A stretch of 64,000 bases of DNA from Eunapius fragilis (lineage: Eukaryota > Porifera > Demospongiae > Spongillida > Spongillidae), in assembly GCA_963681505.1 (NCBI GenBank), contig OY811971.1, positions 7,228,924-7,292,923 of the forward strand, read 5' to 3'. The notes beneath the pieces are model-generated. The model ran no database searches and had not been told where the DNA came from. It saw only the letters and a program-made list of their open reading frames with translations. This document shows, piece after piece, positions 23,566-34,700 of the stretch. The position numbers and the translations under genes are program-made. How positions within the stretch are numbered: position 1 is the stretch's first letter; the number at the start of each line of letters is the position of its first letter.

Positions 23566-24393
23566 ACATAACAATATACACATGCACAAAGAACAACCTT
23601 AGTCTTACTACATATACATTCTCGTACCACACGTTTTTCACTGTTGAATATCCCAGCTAACTCAATCACTCATCTGTGTGATGCTTTGGGAGAGATATAT
23701 AGATGGATGAACAGGGAAAGAGAGATAGAGTGATAGACAATGGAGATTCACATATAGCCACACACATATCTCACATTATACATGTTTTGCACAAATCACT
23801 ATCCCTTAGCTAACAAGGACTTGCCCACTGCCCATAATAGACATCTTCTGCTTCCAACATTGCACCAATGCTGCACACGTGCATGCCAGAATGGCTCCAT
23901 TGCACACTTTCAATAGCTCACACGTTTTCTGATTGCAGAGGGGTACAAGGAGGGGTCTCTAACCCAATGTGTTATAATTCCATGCATATTTCTTCATTCC
24001 GAGATACGTGTGATCAGTGATAACGCGTCAAATTCGGAGTGTATACAGAAAAGTAAGAAATTGATTTCTTCAGATCATTCAGTTTTTTTCTTACCCGTTA
24101 CGGAGAAAAAGCAAAGTAACTACATTTCGCGCCACTTTCGTCAGCAAACCAATTCCCATTTTTTTCCAAGATGATTGAACATATGATTACGAAATGTCAC
24201 GCCTTTTCCCCACGGCATGAACCACGCTATGATCGTAGTAGTGCTATACGTACTCTGTATGGTAGAGACCATTCATATTCATGATACGTGTATGCATGCA
24301 GTATCTATTTGCTGTCCATTGGGCATTGCTATATTAACCTAAACATCTAGGTGATGATTGAATAAGTCTTCACCTCTCCAGTAGGTGTAGTAG

Positions 24394-24696
24394 GTGGACA
24401 CAAATTCCTTCTGCATGCATAGTATTAATACTAGACCCCTTGTTAGCTTAAGTTCTGATCCGACTTGTTCTAGAACTGGTAAACCAATTTTGGAACTTGT
24501 CAGGCACTGTTTTACATGTTTTAGAGGAAGAATAAATGAATGCAATTTAATTTCTCGCGTAATGGAACCTTTATCCCAATACCTAGAGCGCGTCTACACT
24601 AGTTGGGCGTCGCTCGACCTTAAGCACTTTGTTGACAGAATAGTGCCGTATCTAGGAAACACAATCTCAACAAGCTATGTAAAAAGAATGAAGTAG
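24394..24696 (+). other. ORF kept in both copies of the duplication
   Basis: A 100-residue frame with DPTCSRTGKPILELVRHC and LERVYTSWASLDLKHFVDRI. The counterpart at 62705-63100 is 131 residues with many replacements. The opposite strand is also open in both copies (MHSFILPLKHVKQCL), so I cannot tell which strand, if either, is coding. No family recognised. Confidence 0.25.
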
Positions 24697-25155
24697 AAGC
24701 TAATACAAAATATTAATACACATAGTCACGGTAGTTAGAAATTTGAAGAAAAATAGCTCAGCACAAGGATAATTAAAGATTATGTGAGCAACATAGGGGG
24801 AACACCTATGGGCCATCCCCAGAACCCATACACAAATTGCAACAGAGATGAAGAGACTAACAGAATGACCTCAGCACAGTGCCAATCAATTAGAGGAAGC
24901 AAGAATTAAATCACATGACTCCCTGAATTGCGATGGTAATAATATTAAGCTCACATTAGGATGCAAACGTCCTAAAGCATACATGCTCCACTATCCGCGC
25001 GCGTTATATCCGGCTCGTTTATCATAATAAAATAAAAGTCCGCGTTGGTATAGACTTTGGAATACATGTAGTACACTACACATCTACGGTACAACCATCC
25101 ACTCAGCAAATATATTTTGCAGTGCAGCACAATAGACGTGATTGTATAACACGGC

Positions 25156-26151
25156 TTAAACCTGGATCGCGTGGTTGCGATACAGTTTTGTCACCACGAT
25201 GTCACCTTCAGGCTCGGGTCGAGCGAGGCATTTGACGTACTTGCTAATGCTTGCTATCATCGTACGACGGATGGTTTTATGAATAGTGACGAACAGGAAG
25301 AGGATGCATACGGACTCGGGAGCCGCAAAAACTACGATCAAAATAGATGCCGCCCGGCTTCCGGTGTTACTAGCCCAGAAGAGGCACCCAAGCATCGGAA
25401 TCTTGAGAAGAAAAGCCGTCAAAATCGTAAAAACACTCATTGTGAAAACAGATTTTGCTACGCTGTGATCGCTGTCCATTTCAACGACACTGTTTTTTAC
25501 TTTCTTGTGTAACATGTAGGACATCGCGAAGGTTACAACTAGCGGTGTGATGTATCCCAATGAGGTGCCGATCGCAAAGGCAGGTAAACTGCCTCCACGA
25601 TTGCCTGCGCACAGAGATCCACGCATTTTGATGGCGTATCCACACCCAACCGCTCCCCACGTTCTTCCCAGCAAGGATGACATCACCATAGATACAAACA
25701 CGAGAGCGGCTTGCACTATTAACACTTTCACTGTGGTTACCTGTTTTCCGTATTTTGTCACCAGAAACTGCACAGTGGCAATAAGTCCTACGGAGAATGC
25801 AACGGTATTCCATTGAAACGCCCCCATAATGAAGACCAGATGTCTCGATTGATTGGAGCAGTCTCCAACTAGCGGCACGTCAACCAGAATCGATAAAGCG
25901 AAAAGTAGGTCCATGGGTGTTGTTATAATCATCAGTAGTACTGTTACTGTAGCAATCAATGCTGAGACCGGATCTCGCAATTTTCTGTTGGTGAACACGC
26001 AGTAAATGATCTCACAGCCAAGCAACATTGTGAATATGAACATGGTGATTAGGAACATCGCCAGAAGGATAGTAGAAGCGATTATATCCCCTCCACTTGA
26101 ATCTGTCATATTTGAGTTACAGCTTTCTTCGACTTTCTCAGAACTATTCAT
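25156..26151 (-). CDS. Rhodopsin-like 7TM receptor, paralogue 2
   Basis: Intact frame of 331 residues if the start is the MNSSEKVEESC aligned with paralogue 1; an in-frame ATG three codons earlier also exists. It is roughly 85% identical by eye to 18121-19128. The same departures from class A hallmarks appear (VTKYGK after TM3, no NPxxY). It is shorter in the loop before TM5 (SLCAGNRGGSLPAF). Sequons NSS and NMT are kept. The reading frame has survived in both copies, which suggests both are or were functional. Confidence 0.75.
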   Translation of the reverse strand: MNSSEKVEESCNSNMTDSSGGDIIASTILLAMFLITMFIFTMLLGCEIIYCVFTNRKLRDPVSALIATVTVLLMIITTPMDLLFALSILVDVPLVGDCSNQSRHLVFIMGAFQWNTVAFSVGLIATVQFLVTKYGKQVTTVKVLIVQAALVFVSMVMSSLLGRTWGAVGCGYAIKMRGSLCAGNRGGSLPAFAIGTSLGYITPLVVTFAMSYMLHKKVKNSVVEMDSDHSVAKSVFTMSVFTILTAFLLKIPMLGCLFWASNTGSRAASILIVVFAAPESVCILFLFVTIHKTIRRTMIASISKYVKCLARPEPEGDIVVTKLYRNHAIQV

Positions 26152-26271
26152 CGTCAGCAACCAATCGTTTGCAGTTGTGCGTTGCTCTTAAGGCTTGCTA
26201 TATGTGTCGTCACGAAGTAATTTAGGTGCGAACATCATATAACAACCTAACACCATGCCTTAGACTAAGAC

Positions 26272-27806
26272 CAGGGGCGGATTCAGGTGGGAGGGGGGGG
26301 GGGGGGTCTTTGGGGTCTAAAGACCCCCCCTTGGCCCCAAGTAATGAATAATTAATTACATCCGTGGTTAAGTAATTTTACCGTGAAATGAAGCGATCGA
26401 AAGGCCGAGCTGTTCTACAGGATGTAAGCGCGTCAATTCAATGGATCTCAGATCCTTTTTCTCAGGAAACAGGTAGATCTAAGTAAACTAAATTTGAGCC
26501 TGCTAAGCATATAATATAAAACGCTCGATACACGTGTGTATTTGTTGATCACGGTGAGGCGTTGCGTTAATTACTGAGCAGCAGGAACCACAGCAGTGTG
26601 AAGAGCTAGACACAATTATCCCCTTGGATGTGTCATTTGCCCAATGAAAGACTCATGCCCAAGTCAGCCGTGTCTTACGGAAAAGGATATTATCATTAAC
26701 GTCTTCTTTGGACATACCCGAAGGGGCGCTTCATCCAGCAGTTGCCACTGGTGAGGCTATGGGTGCACACAATGGCGTTGCGTTAATTATTGAGCAGCAA
26801 GAACCACAGCAGTGTGAAGAGCGAGACACCAACTCCATCGGTCAAATACACCTGCAGTTAATGCTAGCCAGTATTACCGATGAACATTAACTATTCCAAT
26901 TCATGCTGGACCATTTAATTACTGAGCTTGACAATCGTTTTGAAGAAGAAGCAGCAGGCATTGTTGGAGAAATTCTGCCTTATGAATTCTGTTCAGCTAA
27001 ATGTCATTTCAAGGAGGTTTAAAGGATAAACTTCCATCAGCTAAGGCATGCATTACACACTGAGCTGAATCTATGGCGAACGAAACGGAAAAGTGAAACT
27101 GTCAAAGCAAACAGCTTGATATGCCTACAAAGGCTCTAAGTTTTGTTGTCAAGGATTACTTCCCAAAAATTTCTGTAATCCTTGCCATATCGGCTACTCT
27201 GCCAGTAACCCAGTAACTATTAATAGTTGTGAGTGTGAAAAGTCAATTAGCGTGCTAAAATTCACAGAAAAAAAAAAACGCAAATCATATTTTGATTCCC
27301 AAGTGATCTCATATTTGCATTCAAACTGTTATCAGTTTGGTACAGATATGAAAAAAAAAAAAAAAAACAGATCACTTGTGAAATCAAAATATGACTGATT
27401 TGCGCCTTTATTGCTGTGATAATTAAACATCACTTCGAAGCACGATGGGTAATGACAGATTAAATGGTTTGGCATTGATGCTGATTCATAGAGATGTGTC
27501 CAGAAGTGGTGGTTGAAGTGTTTTCTCGTCGTTACCCACGCAGGCTTTTGCTTTTGTTGATTAACCCTTTTTCAGAGTAGCTAACCCAAAGGTTATACTC
27601 GCGATGCCGTCAATAATAAGTTGTTTTGGAACAGTATCATTGTGAAAAGTGCTTTAATTTTCATGCCAAATAAATGGAAACTAAAAAAGCGGCTGGGGCT
27701 GTGCCCCAGGCCCCGCCACGGGTGGGGTAACGCCCCCTCCCGCACCCACCCCCTTCATGAATTTGATCTTAGACCCCCCCTTCCGGAATTCCTTGATCCG
27801 GCCCTG
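26272..27806 (+). mobile_element. hAT transposon, decayed
   Basis: Ends CAGGGGCGGATTCAGG and complement of CAGGGCCGGATCAAGG. Translated remnants are FLDHLITELDNRFEEEAAG near 26900 and the hAT dimerisation motif as SCECEKSISVLKF near 27230, with stops and frameshifts between them. It sits in the leader region of receptor paralogue 2. AAGAC on both sides may be what is left of an 8-bp target duplication. A relative with a large internal deletion is at 41271-41927. Confidence 0.75.
27281..27405. repeat. Inverted repeat inside the hAT element
   Basis: GCAAATCATATTTTGATT with AAGTGATCT returns as AGATCACTTGTGAAATCAAA and ATATGACTGATTTGC. A small nested MITE-like hairpin of about 125 bases. Confidence 0.65.
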
Positions 27807-27958
27807 AAGACCACGCGCAACTCGCACGCCGGCCCCTCCTCCATCACTTCCACCTCACACCTGTCCCCGGAGACCACACAAGTAGAAAGGAGTTTCTCCC
27901 TCACATACTCCATCCCTTTAGACATGAGAGGGAGAGTTGCATGCACTCATTCACATAG
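27807..27958 (-). repeat. Receptor leader segment displaced by hAT insertion
   Basis: Continues the leader region of paralogue 2 that is interrupted at 26271. It carries the conserved start of the leader ORF (minus strand; GAATGAGTGCATGCAACTCT). Confidence 0.7.
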
Positions 27959-27978
27959 AATATTTGCATTCAATTGAA

Positions 27979-28246
27979 TACAAGTAAATGAAAACATTCT
28001 CTTGTTGGAATATATAGGATTGACCAATGTTGGTATAAAAAGCATGGAAACAAGAGTGACAGAAATTTTACTGGAAAACTGAAATAGGCCTATATTTAGC
28101 CCATTACTCAGGCATGCGCTGTTATATTGTGAGTGTGCTAAATATAGGTCTATTTCAATATTTCTGTCACTCTTGTTTCCATGCTTTTTATCCCAACATT
28201 TGTCAATCCTATATTCCAACAACTCTCTGGTTTTTATTTACTTGTT
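27979..28246. mobile_element. Hairpin MITE, complete
   Basis: CAAGTAAATGAAAACATTCT, GTATAAAAAGCATGGAAACA, AGAGTGACAGAAATTTTACT and GAAATAGGCCTATATTTAG are mirrored on the right arm ending at TTACTTG. It has inserted at the end of the displaced leader segment. Confidence 0.82.
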
Positions 28247-28486
28247 TCATAAGCTTCTTTTCGTCCTGTCATAGCAGTATCGTAGTCAATAACCAAATGT
28301 ATGCAATAATTCAAATCTTTAAAAATGATTGTATTAATTATAAGAATTTGTCAAATTTATTAGAGTTTATCCACGCCCGCGCCCTCTTCTTCCACTGTGT
28401 AAAAAGGGTTGTTATACGATACTGTATAACAGTGAGTATGGAGACTTTATACGTAATACACACCGTTATACATATGTTATACGCTG

Positions 28487-28545
28487 CTCTTAAGGCTTGC
28501 TATATGTGTCGTCACGAAGTAATTTAGGTGCGAACATCTTCACGT
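28487..28545 (-). repeat. Solo fragment of receptor leader
   Basis: CTCTTAAGGCTTGCTATATG and GTAATTTAGGTGCGAACATC match the segment just upstream of the receptors, but no receptor sequence follows. Confidence 0.75.
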
Positions 28546-29820
28546 TTGTCCACCAGGCAGGGTCTCCCCAAGTCGCTAGTGTGTAACGAACTATTTGGTA
28601 GACAAAGTTTAGCCCTTGAGAGACAAACTCTCGAGCCATGCATCCTATCCCGCTCCCTATAAACTGTGCATGTTGATGCTGTAGGTAGATTTTGTAACAG
28701 TAAGGATAAATGAAAAGTACAACACAACAACATAATAGAAGCATCCACACCACACACCTCAATCCTTGTCCTCTGAATGCCGAAACCTTGCACGGGAGAG
28801 CAAGGCTCTAGCATTACAGCGAACTAAGGTCAGGTTAAGCCTCTAGTAGATGTTTATGATGGCCTTATATGCACTTGGGGTCATTGGCGTGGTGTTTCCT
28901 AGACTTAGTGGCCTGGGCAGCATCTGTGGCCGACGGTCCAGTTCTTTTAATGTATGCTGTTGACTGTGCATTTTTTATTCACATTTATACAAGGTACAAG
29001 AATACATAGATATTAAAACTCAAACATAAACCAATACACCAAATACTAAACACTACTAAAGTTCTAATTAACTCCCTCTCTTTCCATGACGGACCTTGCC
29101 ACAGACCTGACTAGAGACTACCATAAATGTTGCTACCAACTGAAGACTTTTGATTGACCTTGTCCTAGCAGAGTAGCCAAGCGTGAGAAAAAATTCTGGG
29201 ACTGGGTACGAGGACGGGCATTACCCTTTTGTTCTCAACAACCGTGTGGTTTTGCGACATAAAACAAAAGAATACTCACTTTTGTCTTCTCGTTCGATTA
29301 CAACTAGCTAAACTAGGGAGTCTTGTTTGGGCGTTTTTAATGATATTCATAGCCGGGGCAAATCATTTAAATTCAGGCCTACCAACTGATATAAACAGTC
29401 CGAAGGACTGTGAGAACTAGAAGAAAAAATTAGGGCTTAGGGTAGGGTAGGGCAACGCCGACCCAACTTTTCACCCCCTCTCCGAATCCGCACTCAAATT
29501 GCACCCGTCCCTCCCTCCCGACACTCTTCATTGAAACTTATAACTCACCCCTTCCTTAATAACCGCCATCTTGGCCGCCATCTTGGTGGACGGGGGCGCC
29601 TTCGGCGCCGTACTTGGCGCCTTCGGCGCCATACTCAACTAGTCTAGTACTCTCCCGCATCTCGCGGGAGTCTCACGCATTTACAACCACTCTCCCGCAC
29701 TCCCGCTAGCCATGTCCGTTCTCACGCATTACGATACCTTGATGATCCCGGCGCCGCCCTACTGGTCTTATAACCTTCGCTTAATAATACATGTAACTAT
29801 GATAGTTAATTATGTTATTC
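28546..29820. other. No gene recognised
   Basis: Contains inverted GGCGCCTTCGGCGCC boxes near 29600-29640 and CTCCCGCATCTCGCGGGAG near 29655, possibly ends of a further element. No supported exon. Confidence 0.35.
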
Positions 29821-29829
29821 TTTAACAGT

Positions 29830-30480
29830 CAGATATCATAGACCCCTTTTGAAAATGCCAGCAACATGTGATGGATGTGGTGCAGCCTTTAGTTATGAAC
29901 ATGCCCTGGACTGTAAGAAAGGGGGTCTCATTACCAGACGTTACAATGAAGTAAGAGACACTCTTGGTGACCTGTCATCTATTGTTTATAAGGACATTAT
30001 CAGGGAACTAGTGATACAAGAGGCATGTGAAGTAGCAGGCGAACCCTCCTTAATAGCTAACCTTGATGTACGAGGGGTTTGGCAGCCTCAGGCTCAAGCA
30101 CTTTTTGATGTACGTGTGATAGACACTGATGCACCCTCTCATGTTCAAAGAAGTGTGGCAGCAGTCCTAGCATGCAGCTGAAACAGAAAAAAAGAAAAAA
30201 TACAACAGTGCAGCTATTGCTAGACGAGCCACATTTACACCATTTGTGGTATCAGTTGATGGTGCCTTGGGATGTGAAGCAACCAACTATCTTAAACACC
30301 TCTTTGAGCACATCTGCATGAAATGGGAAGTCCTATGGAGAAGTGATGGGATGGCTGAGGGCCAGTATGTCATTTGCAATCATTAGAGCCACTGATTTGT
30401 GTCTCCGAGGATCTCGTATCAGATGGAGGAGTGTTATGGATATGGCTAATGGCATAGGACTTCCCTATATAGTAGAATAG
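29830..30480 (+). mobile_element. Non-LTR retroelement C-terminal region, second family
   Basis: The frame at 29849-30181 has the zinc knuckle CDGCGAAFSYEHALDCKKGG, then LITRRYNEVRD and ANLDVRGVWQPQAQALFDVR, the endonuclease-like core. In shifted frames the tail continues with GEVMGWLRASMSFAIIRATD and CLRGSRIRWRSV to a stop near 30478. The same arrangement ends many coral and sponge retroelement proteins I know. The 5' parts are absent. Confidence 0.7.
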
Positions 30481-31780
30481 TTAGTTCTTCCAATAATATT
30501 TCCCAGTATTTATGTGTTTATTTCGTTTCTTCTCTGGTATTATGGATTCTATACTTACTTAATTATTCTTTGTATGTATTCATGCAATGTGTTATGTATG
30601 ACACCAGTTATTCTTTAGTACTATTATTATCGTACGTTATTTTTTCTATCATAGATTATTTTATCTAATGTATTTACGTGCTGCATACGCCCGGCCGCAG
30701 ATGGGAATGATCCTGTTTCCGATCTAGATCCTGATCGAAATGGTACTTCCGACGATATGGACGAGCCACATTGTTCGTCCGTAATGCCGTTGCGGAAATT
30801 TGCTAACAGTAAATACGGCTAATTTTTGATGCTCCCGCACTTCGGCCCCTATATTACCCATTCTCCCGCAAATTCATGAACACGCTCACGCAAGCTATCA
30901 AAACATAGTTGGCAGGTGTCTGATTAATGCAAGTTTGTATTACTTTACTTTAATGACATAATTATCAAGATGTCAAGAGGCGGAGGTTTTGACCGCGTAG
31001 AAGTTCCTCAGCCGCACATTCCAGCGGTTTAATCGGTATGAAGGCTGTGCGGCCCGCATGAATTGCAAATGATTTATTGGTTTACAAAGTTGTGGTCTAC
31101 TATTGTGTCTATGAATCTCATCGCTACGAAAAACGGCTGAGTTCAATGGTCCGATTGCATCCATGCACGAAAAGTCCAAGTAGTTACAATTACTCAGCAA
31201 GGAAGAGACTGACGCAGGAAGTGAGCCATTGCTCGTTGGTGATCAATGCTGTATTTTGCCATTATAAGGTTGGTAATGACCTGAAGAGAGATACATAATG
31301 TCAGACCAAACCGCACATGACTAGAATAATTCACCTCGGGCCAAACAATTAGTTTGTTGGTTTGACTAAATGACACACACGCACTTCCTTTTTCATCGCT
31401 TTCAACTTCGGTTAAGTATACTAGTACCTCTGTTGCCTGTAATGCCAAAAAAATTGATACATTTTCCCTTACACTGTTAGTCAATAACAACCATATCTTG
31501 GCAATTTTCAAATGGCCAGAGTTGTCCAAACTTTGAAATCTTTTCTACTGCTTTTATACATTTCTGGAACTCAGATTTGTAGCTGCCTCTAAATATATTT
31601 CGTATTGTTGGCTGAAAGAAATTAATGCTTAAAGAGGTGTGACTTCATGGCATTATGCTACACCTCTAATTCCTTCACAGCTTTTCTTATGAAAGTCCTT
31701 GAAAATGGGCACTGTATTTCTCTTTGTAAAGAACAAAGATGGTGATAACATTTTCTAAAAACAAACATAGCATGCATAAG
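30481..31780. other. Mostly unassigned spacer
   Basis: No supported gene. The stretch 30985-31035 is the complement of 42020-42075 (AAACCGCTGGAATGTGCGGC), a short repeat of unknown origin. Confidence 0.4.
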
Positions 31781-31786
31781 ATTCAC

Positions 31787-34700
31787 TTACGTGAATGGCT
31801 TTCTTTTTACATGTGGGTAGAACCTAATGTAGTGCTCCTTTCCCCATTTGAGATCACATATGTCGTCATAGTCTGGAGTGTTTATATAAGTTGGAATGAG
31901 AATTGCCCCTTGCTCCACTTGATCATCTTTGGTCTCAGCTGCGTCATAGCTTTCTTCACTCTCTGAGCAAAACATACTACATCACTGTTAAATCCATTAA
32001 ATTTTACCATGGTACCTTCCCCACATGACAGAGGAGACTTTGGACTAGATGACATTGCAGCAGCAGCAGCAGCAGTGAGGGTAGCATCATTTTCTTCACC
32101 CTCTGAGCAAAACATACCACATCACTGTTAAATCCATTAAATTTTACCATGGTACCTTCCCCACATGACAGAGGAGACTTTGGACTTGATGACATTGCAG
32201 CAGCAGTGAGGGTAGCATCATTTTCATTTTCTGTACAAGATACTAGACTATGCTTTACTCAATATATAAACAATGTACTGACCCATCATTATGTCTGTGG
32301 ATGTTTGCAGTGGATACAATTTTCCCTGAGATAATTCATACACCATCTGGTGTCTAAACTTTTTAATCATTTCCTGCACGCATTAATTACAGGCTGTAAA
32401 TGGATATGGTAAATTATAAAATAATAAACCTGTGTATGTAGATACGGATAATTCTCCAGCTTGAGTCTTGCAGCCTAAAGGCATTACAAATGGTCAGTAG
32501 AAACAGAATTAATTTTAACTTACAAAGCATACAAATGCTCCACAGTCAACAGCATTGCTTTGTAATGGTAAATATGTGGAAGACTACACAATAATTGAAA
32601 ATCATGTAGATTGCTAAAATTATACAGATATTTTGTACCATTGAGTCACTGTAATTCCATTCTGAAGATGAACAATTGATCCTAAGATGATACTTTGATT
32701 CCATGGAGAGGTACAACCTTTTTACAAATGACAAGAAACATTATCATGAAACCAAGGTAAAAATATGTCCCACCAAATCCAATTGACAGCATCTTCATCA
32801 CTGTAATGAATTGAGTCTGCACAATGGATGGAATGAGATGCAGGAAATACAATCTAGGGATTGGAAGAACAAAATGTATCATTATTGAATATTTAAAAAA
32901 AATTTCTAACCAAAAGACTCCAATGCCTGGGTTTATGTATAGGGAACAACAGCATATCCATCTGCATAATATTCTCTCCCTTTAAAACAATTAACTTCAT
33001 CAAAAGCAATATATCAATATATTGTTACCTTGGAATGCCTTCTAATAGCATTATAACCTCTTGATTTAAACATTGGCAGAAAAGAGGGATCAAAACACAT
33101 CACTTTCTTTCCCATCTGAAAGCAAAGTTATTAGCATAGGTTATACGATATCTCCTACAACCTTGAGCCCATTCATTTGCAGTAGGTCATGCATGCTGAA
33201 ATAATCTTCAAAACGAATTGCACATATGACAGTGAAATACATCATGATGCAGTAATCACCTTTGAGTCTAAACATTGCCCATTGTATATTCTTTCCATAT
33301 CGAATTTTTCTAGTTGAAAACGTTTGTCAGGTGCTGGCAGCTTGTCGTTTATCTAATTGATTGCATTTAAATTGAGAAATGAAGGAATGTATTGATTTAC
33401 CTTTGTTTCAATTTGTGGGCTCAATCCTTCATAATTCTGACAAAAATTGGAATGGAAACTATAGGTACTTACAAGCTCTTTGCTAGGCAGTTCACATTGA
33501 AATGGAATGTCACTTCTGGCAATAATTGGCTTGGGAAACACGAAATTGAAAACTAGAGCAATTTTTAAAATAAATTAACTCACTGTTTCCATTGTGCATG
33601 TGTATATCACAATGCAGACGTTTTCCTACATACTTATATCATTGGCTTAAAAAAATGGTTTTGATTATGAATTCCCATACCTCTACAAGGCATGAAGAGT
33701 TATAAAATGGTGAGGAAATAGCAGTCGCAGTACTGTCATTATAGTGAATCCATTCATTCCTACTTCTCACTACACATGTATCTATTTTTAAAGAAACAAT
33801 CAATTAAAAAATCACCAACATTCAGTAGTTACAATGTCCAGAGTGGGAATGTCTTCCATGGTGAATCTAAATAAAATATGAAACATGTAAAGTAAAAGAG
33901 ACACTATACACTGATGTTTCCATACCACTACTGCATTCAGTTCATATATTGGTCTTGTTCTTGAGCATGAATGAATCATTTCACAAATTAAAATTTGAAA
34001 GGATCTATTATTTTTGACATTTGCATTGTTACTTATACATGCAATTGATGTACGTATTATTTTACCTTGGTAGTTGAATTGCATTTTGAATCTTTTTATT
34101 ACTTGATCTAGATACCCTATCACAATGAATGATCAAAACTGCTGGAAAAGCTATCTCCTTTTCCATATTCAGACGCTTGTTGCATACATTGCACACACTA
34201 TCAAAAAGTAGCATGAAATAAATACCTTGTTTGTCATACCCTTACACTTGAGGTCCTTTCATTGAACTCATGTAATCATTGAGCCAATCTTCCACCAGTT
34301 CATAAATACTTGATTTTTGGCTGCTTTCATGAATACTGCATGATATTACTAGCCATGATGTAGCTTCATACACATGCTGATTAAGAAATGTTAAATCAGG
34401 CAAAGAAGAGCAATGCTGTACCTTAGAACAACAATTGGATTGTTTACATATCATAGTTGAAAAAAGATTGGTGCAGTGGAGTGCCTATAGAATTATGTAT
34501 TTTGCATTGCCCATGTTATATGATGTACGTTTATTACAAAGGTATCTCAAAATACCTCAGTTCCAAGCAAAAGTTTATTAAGCAACAGTGTCATTCCTTC
34601 TGAGCAGTCATTCTGTATTCCATAGTTAAGATGACCAGTCTCTTTACATAGAGCAATCTGGTTTGAAGACAAATTAAATGAGTTTGCTAGCTATGTGTCA

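Larger units (their letters stand above)
22517..26271. repeat. Segmental duplication, copy 1 (receptor-bearing)
   Basis: About 3.7 kb is collinear with 60375-64000: shared landmarks are GGTGCATGCACGC / GCCAGCCTGCCCACACAGTG, the CA-rich tract, CACACGTGCATGCCAGAATG, the ORF at 24394 and the receptor gene. The copies differ by small indels and by an insertion of about 430 bases in copy 2 that includes a MITE. Confidence 0.88.
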
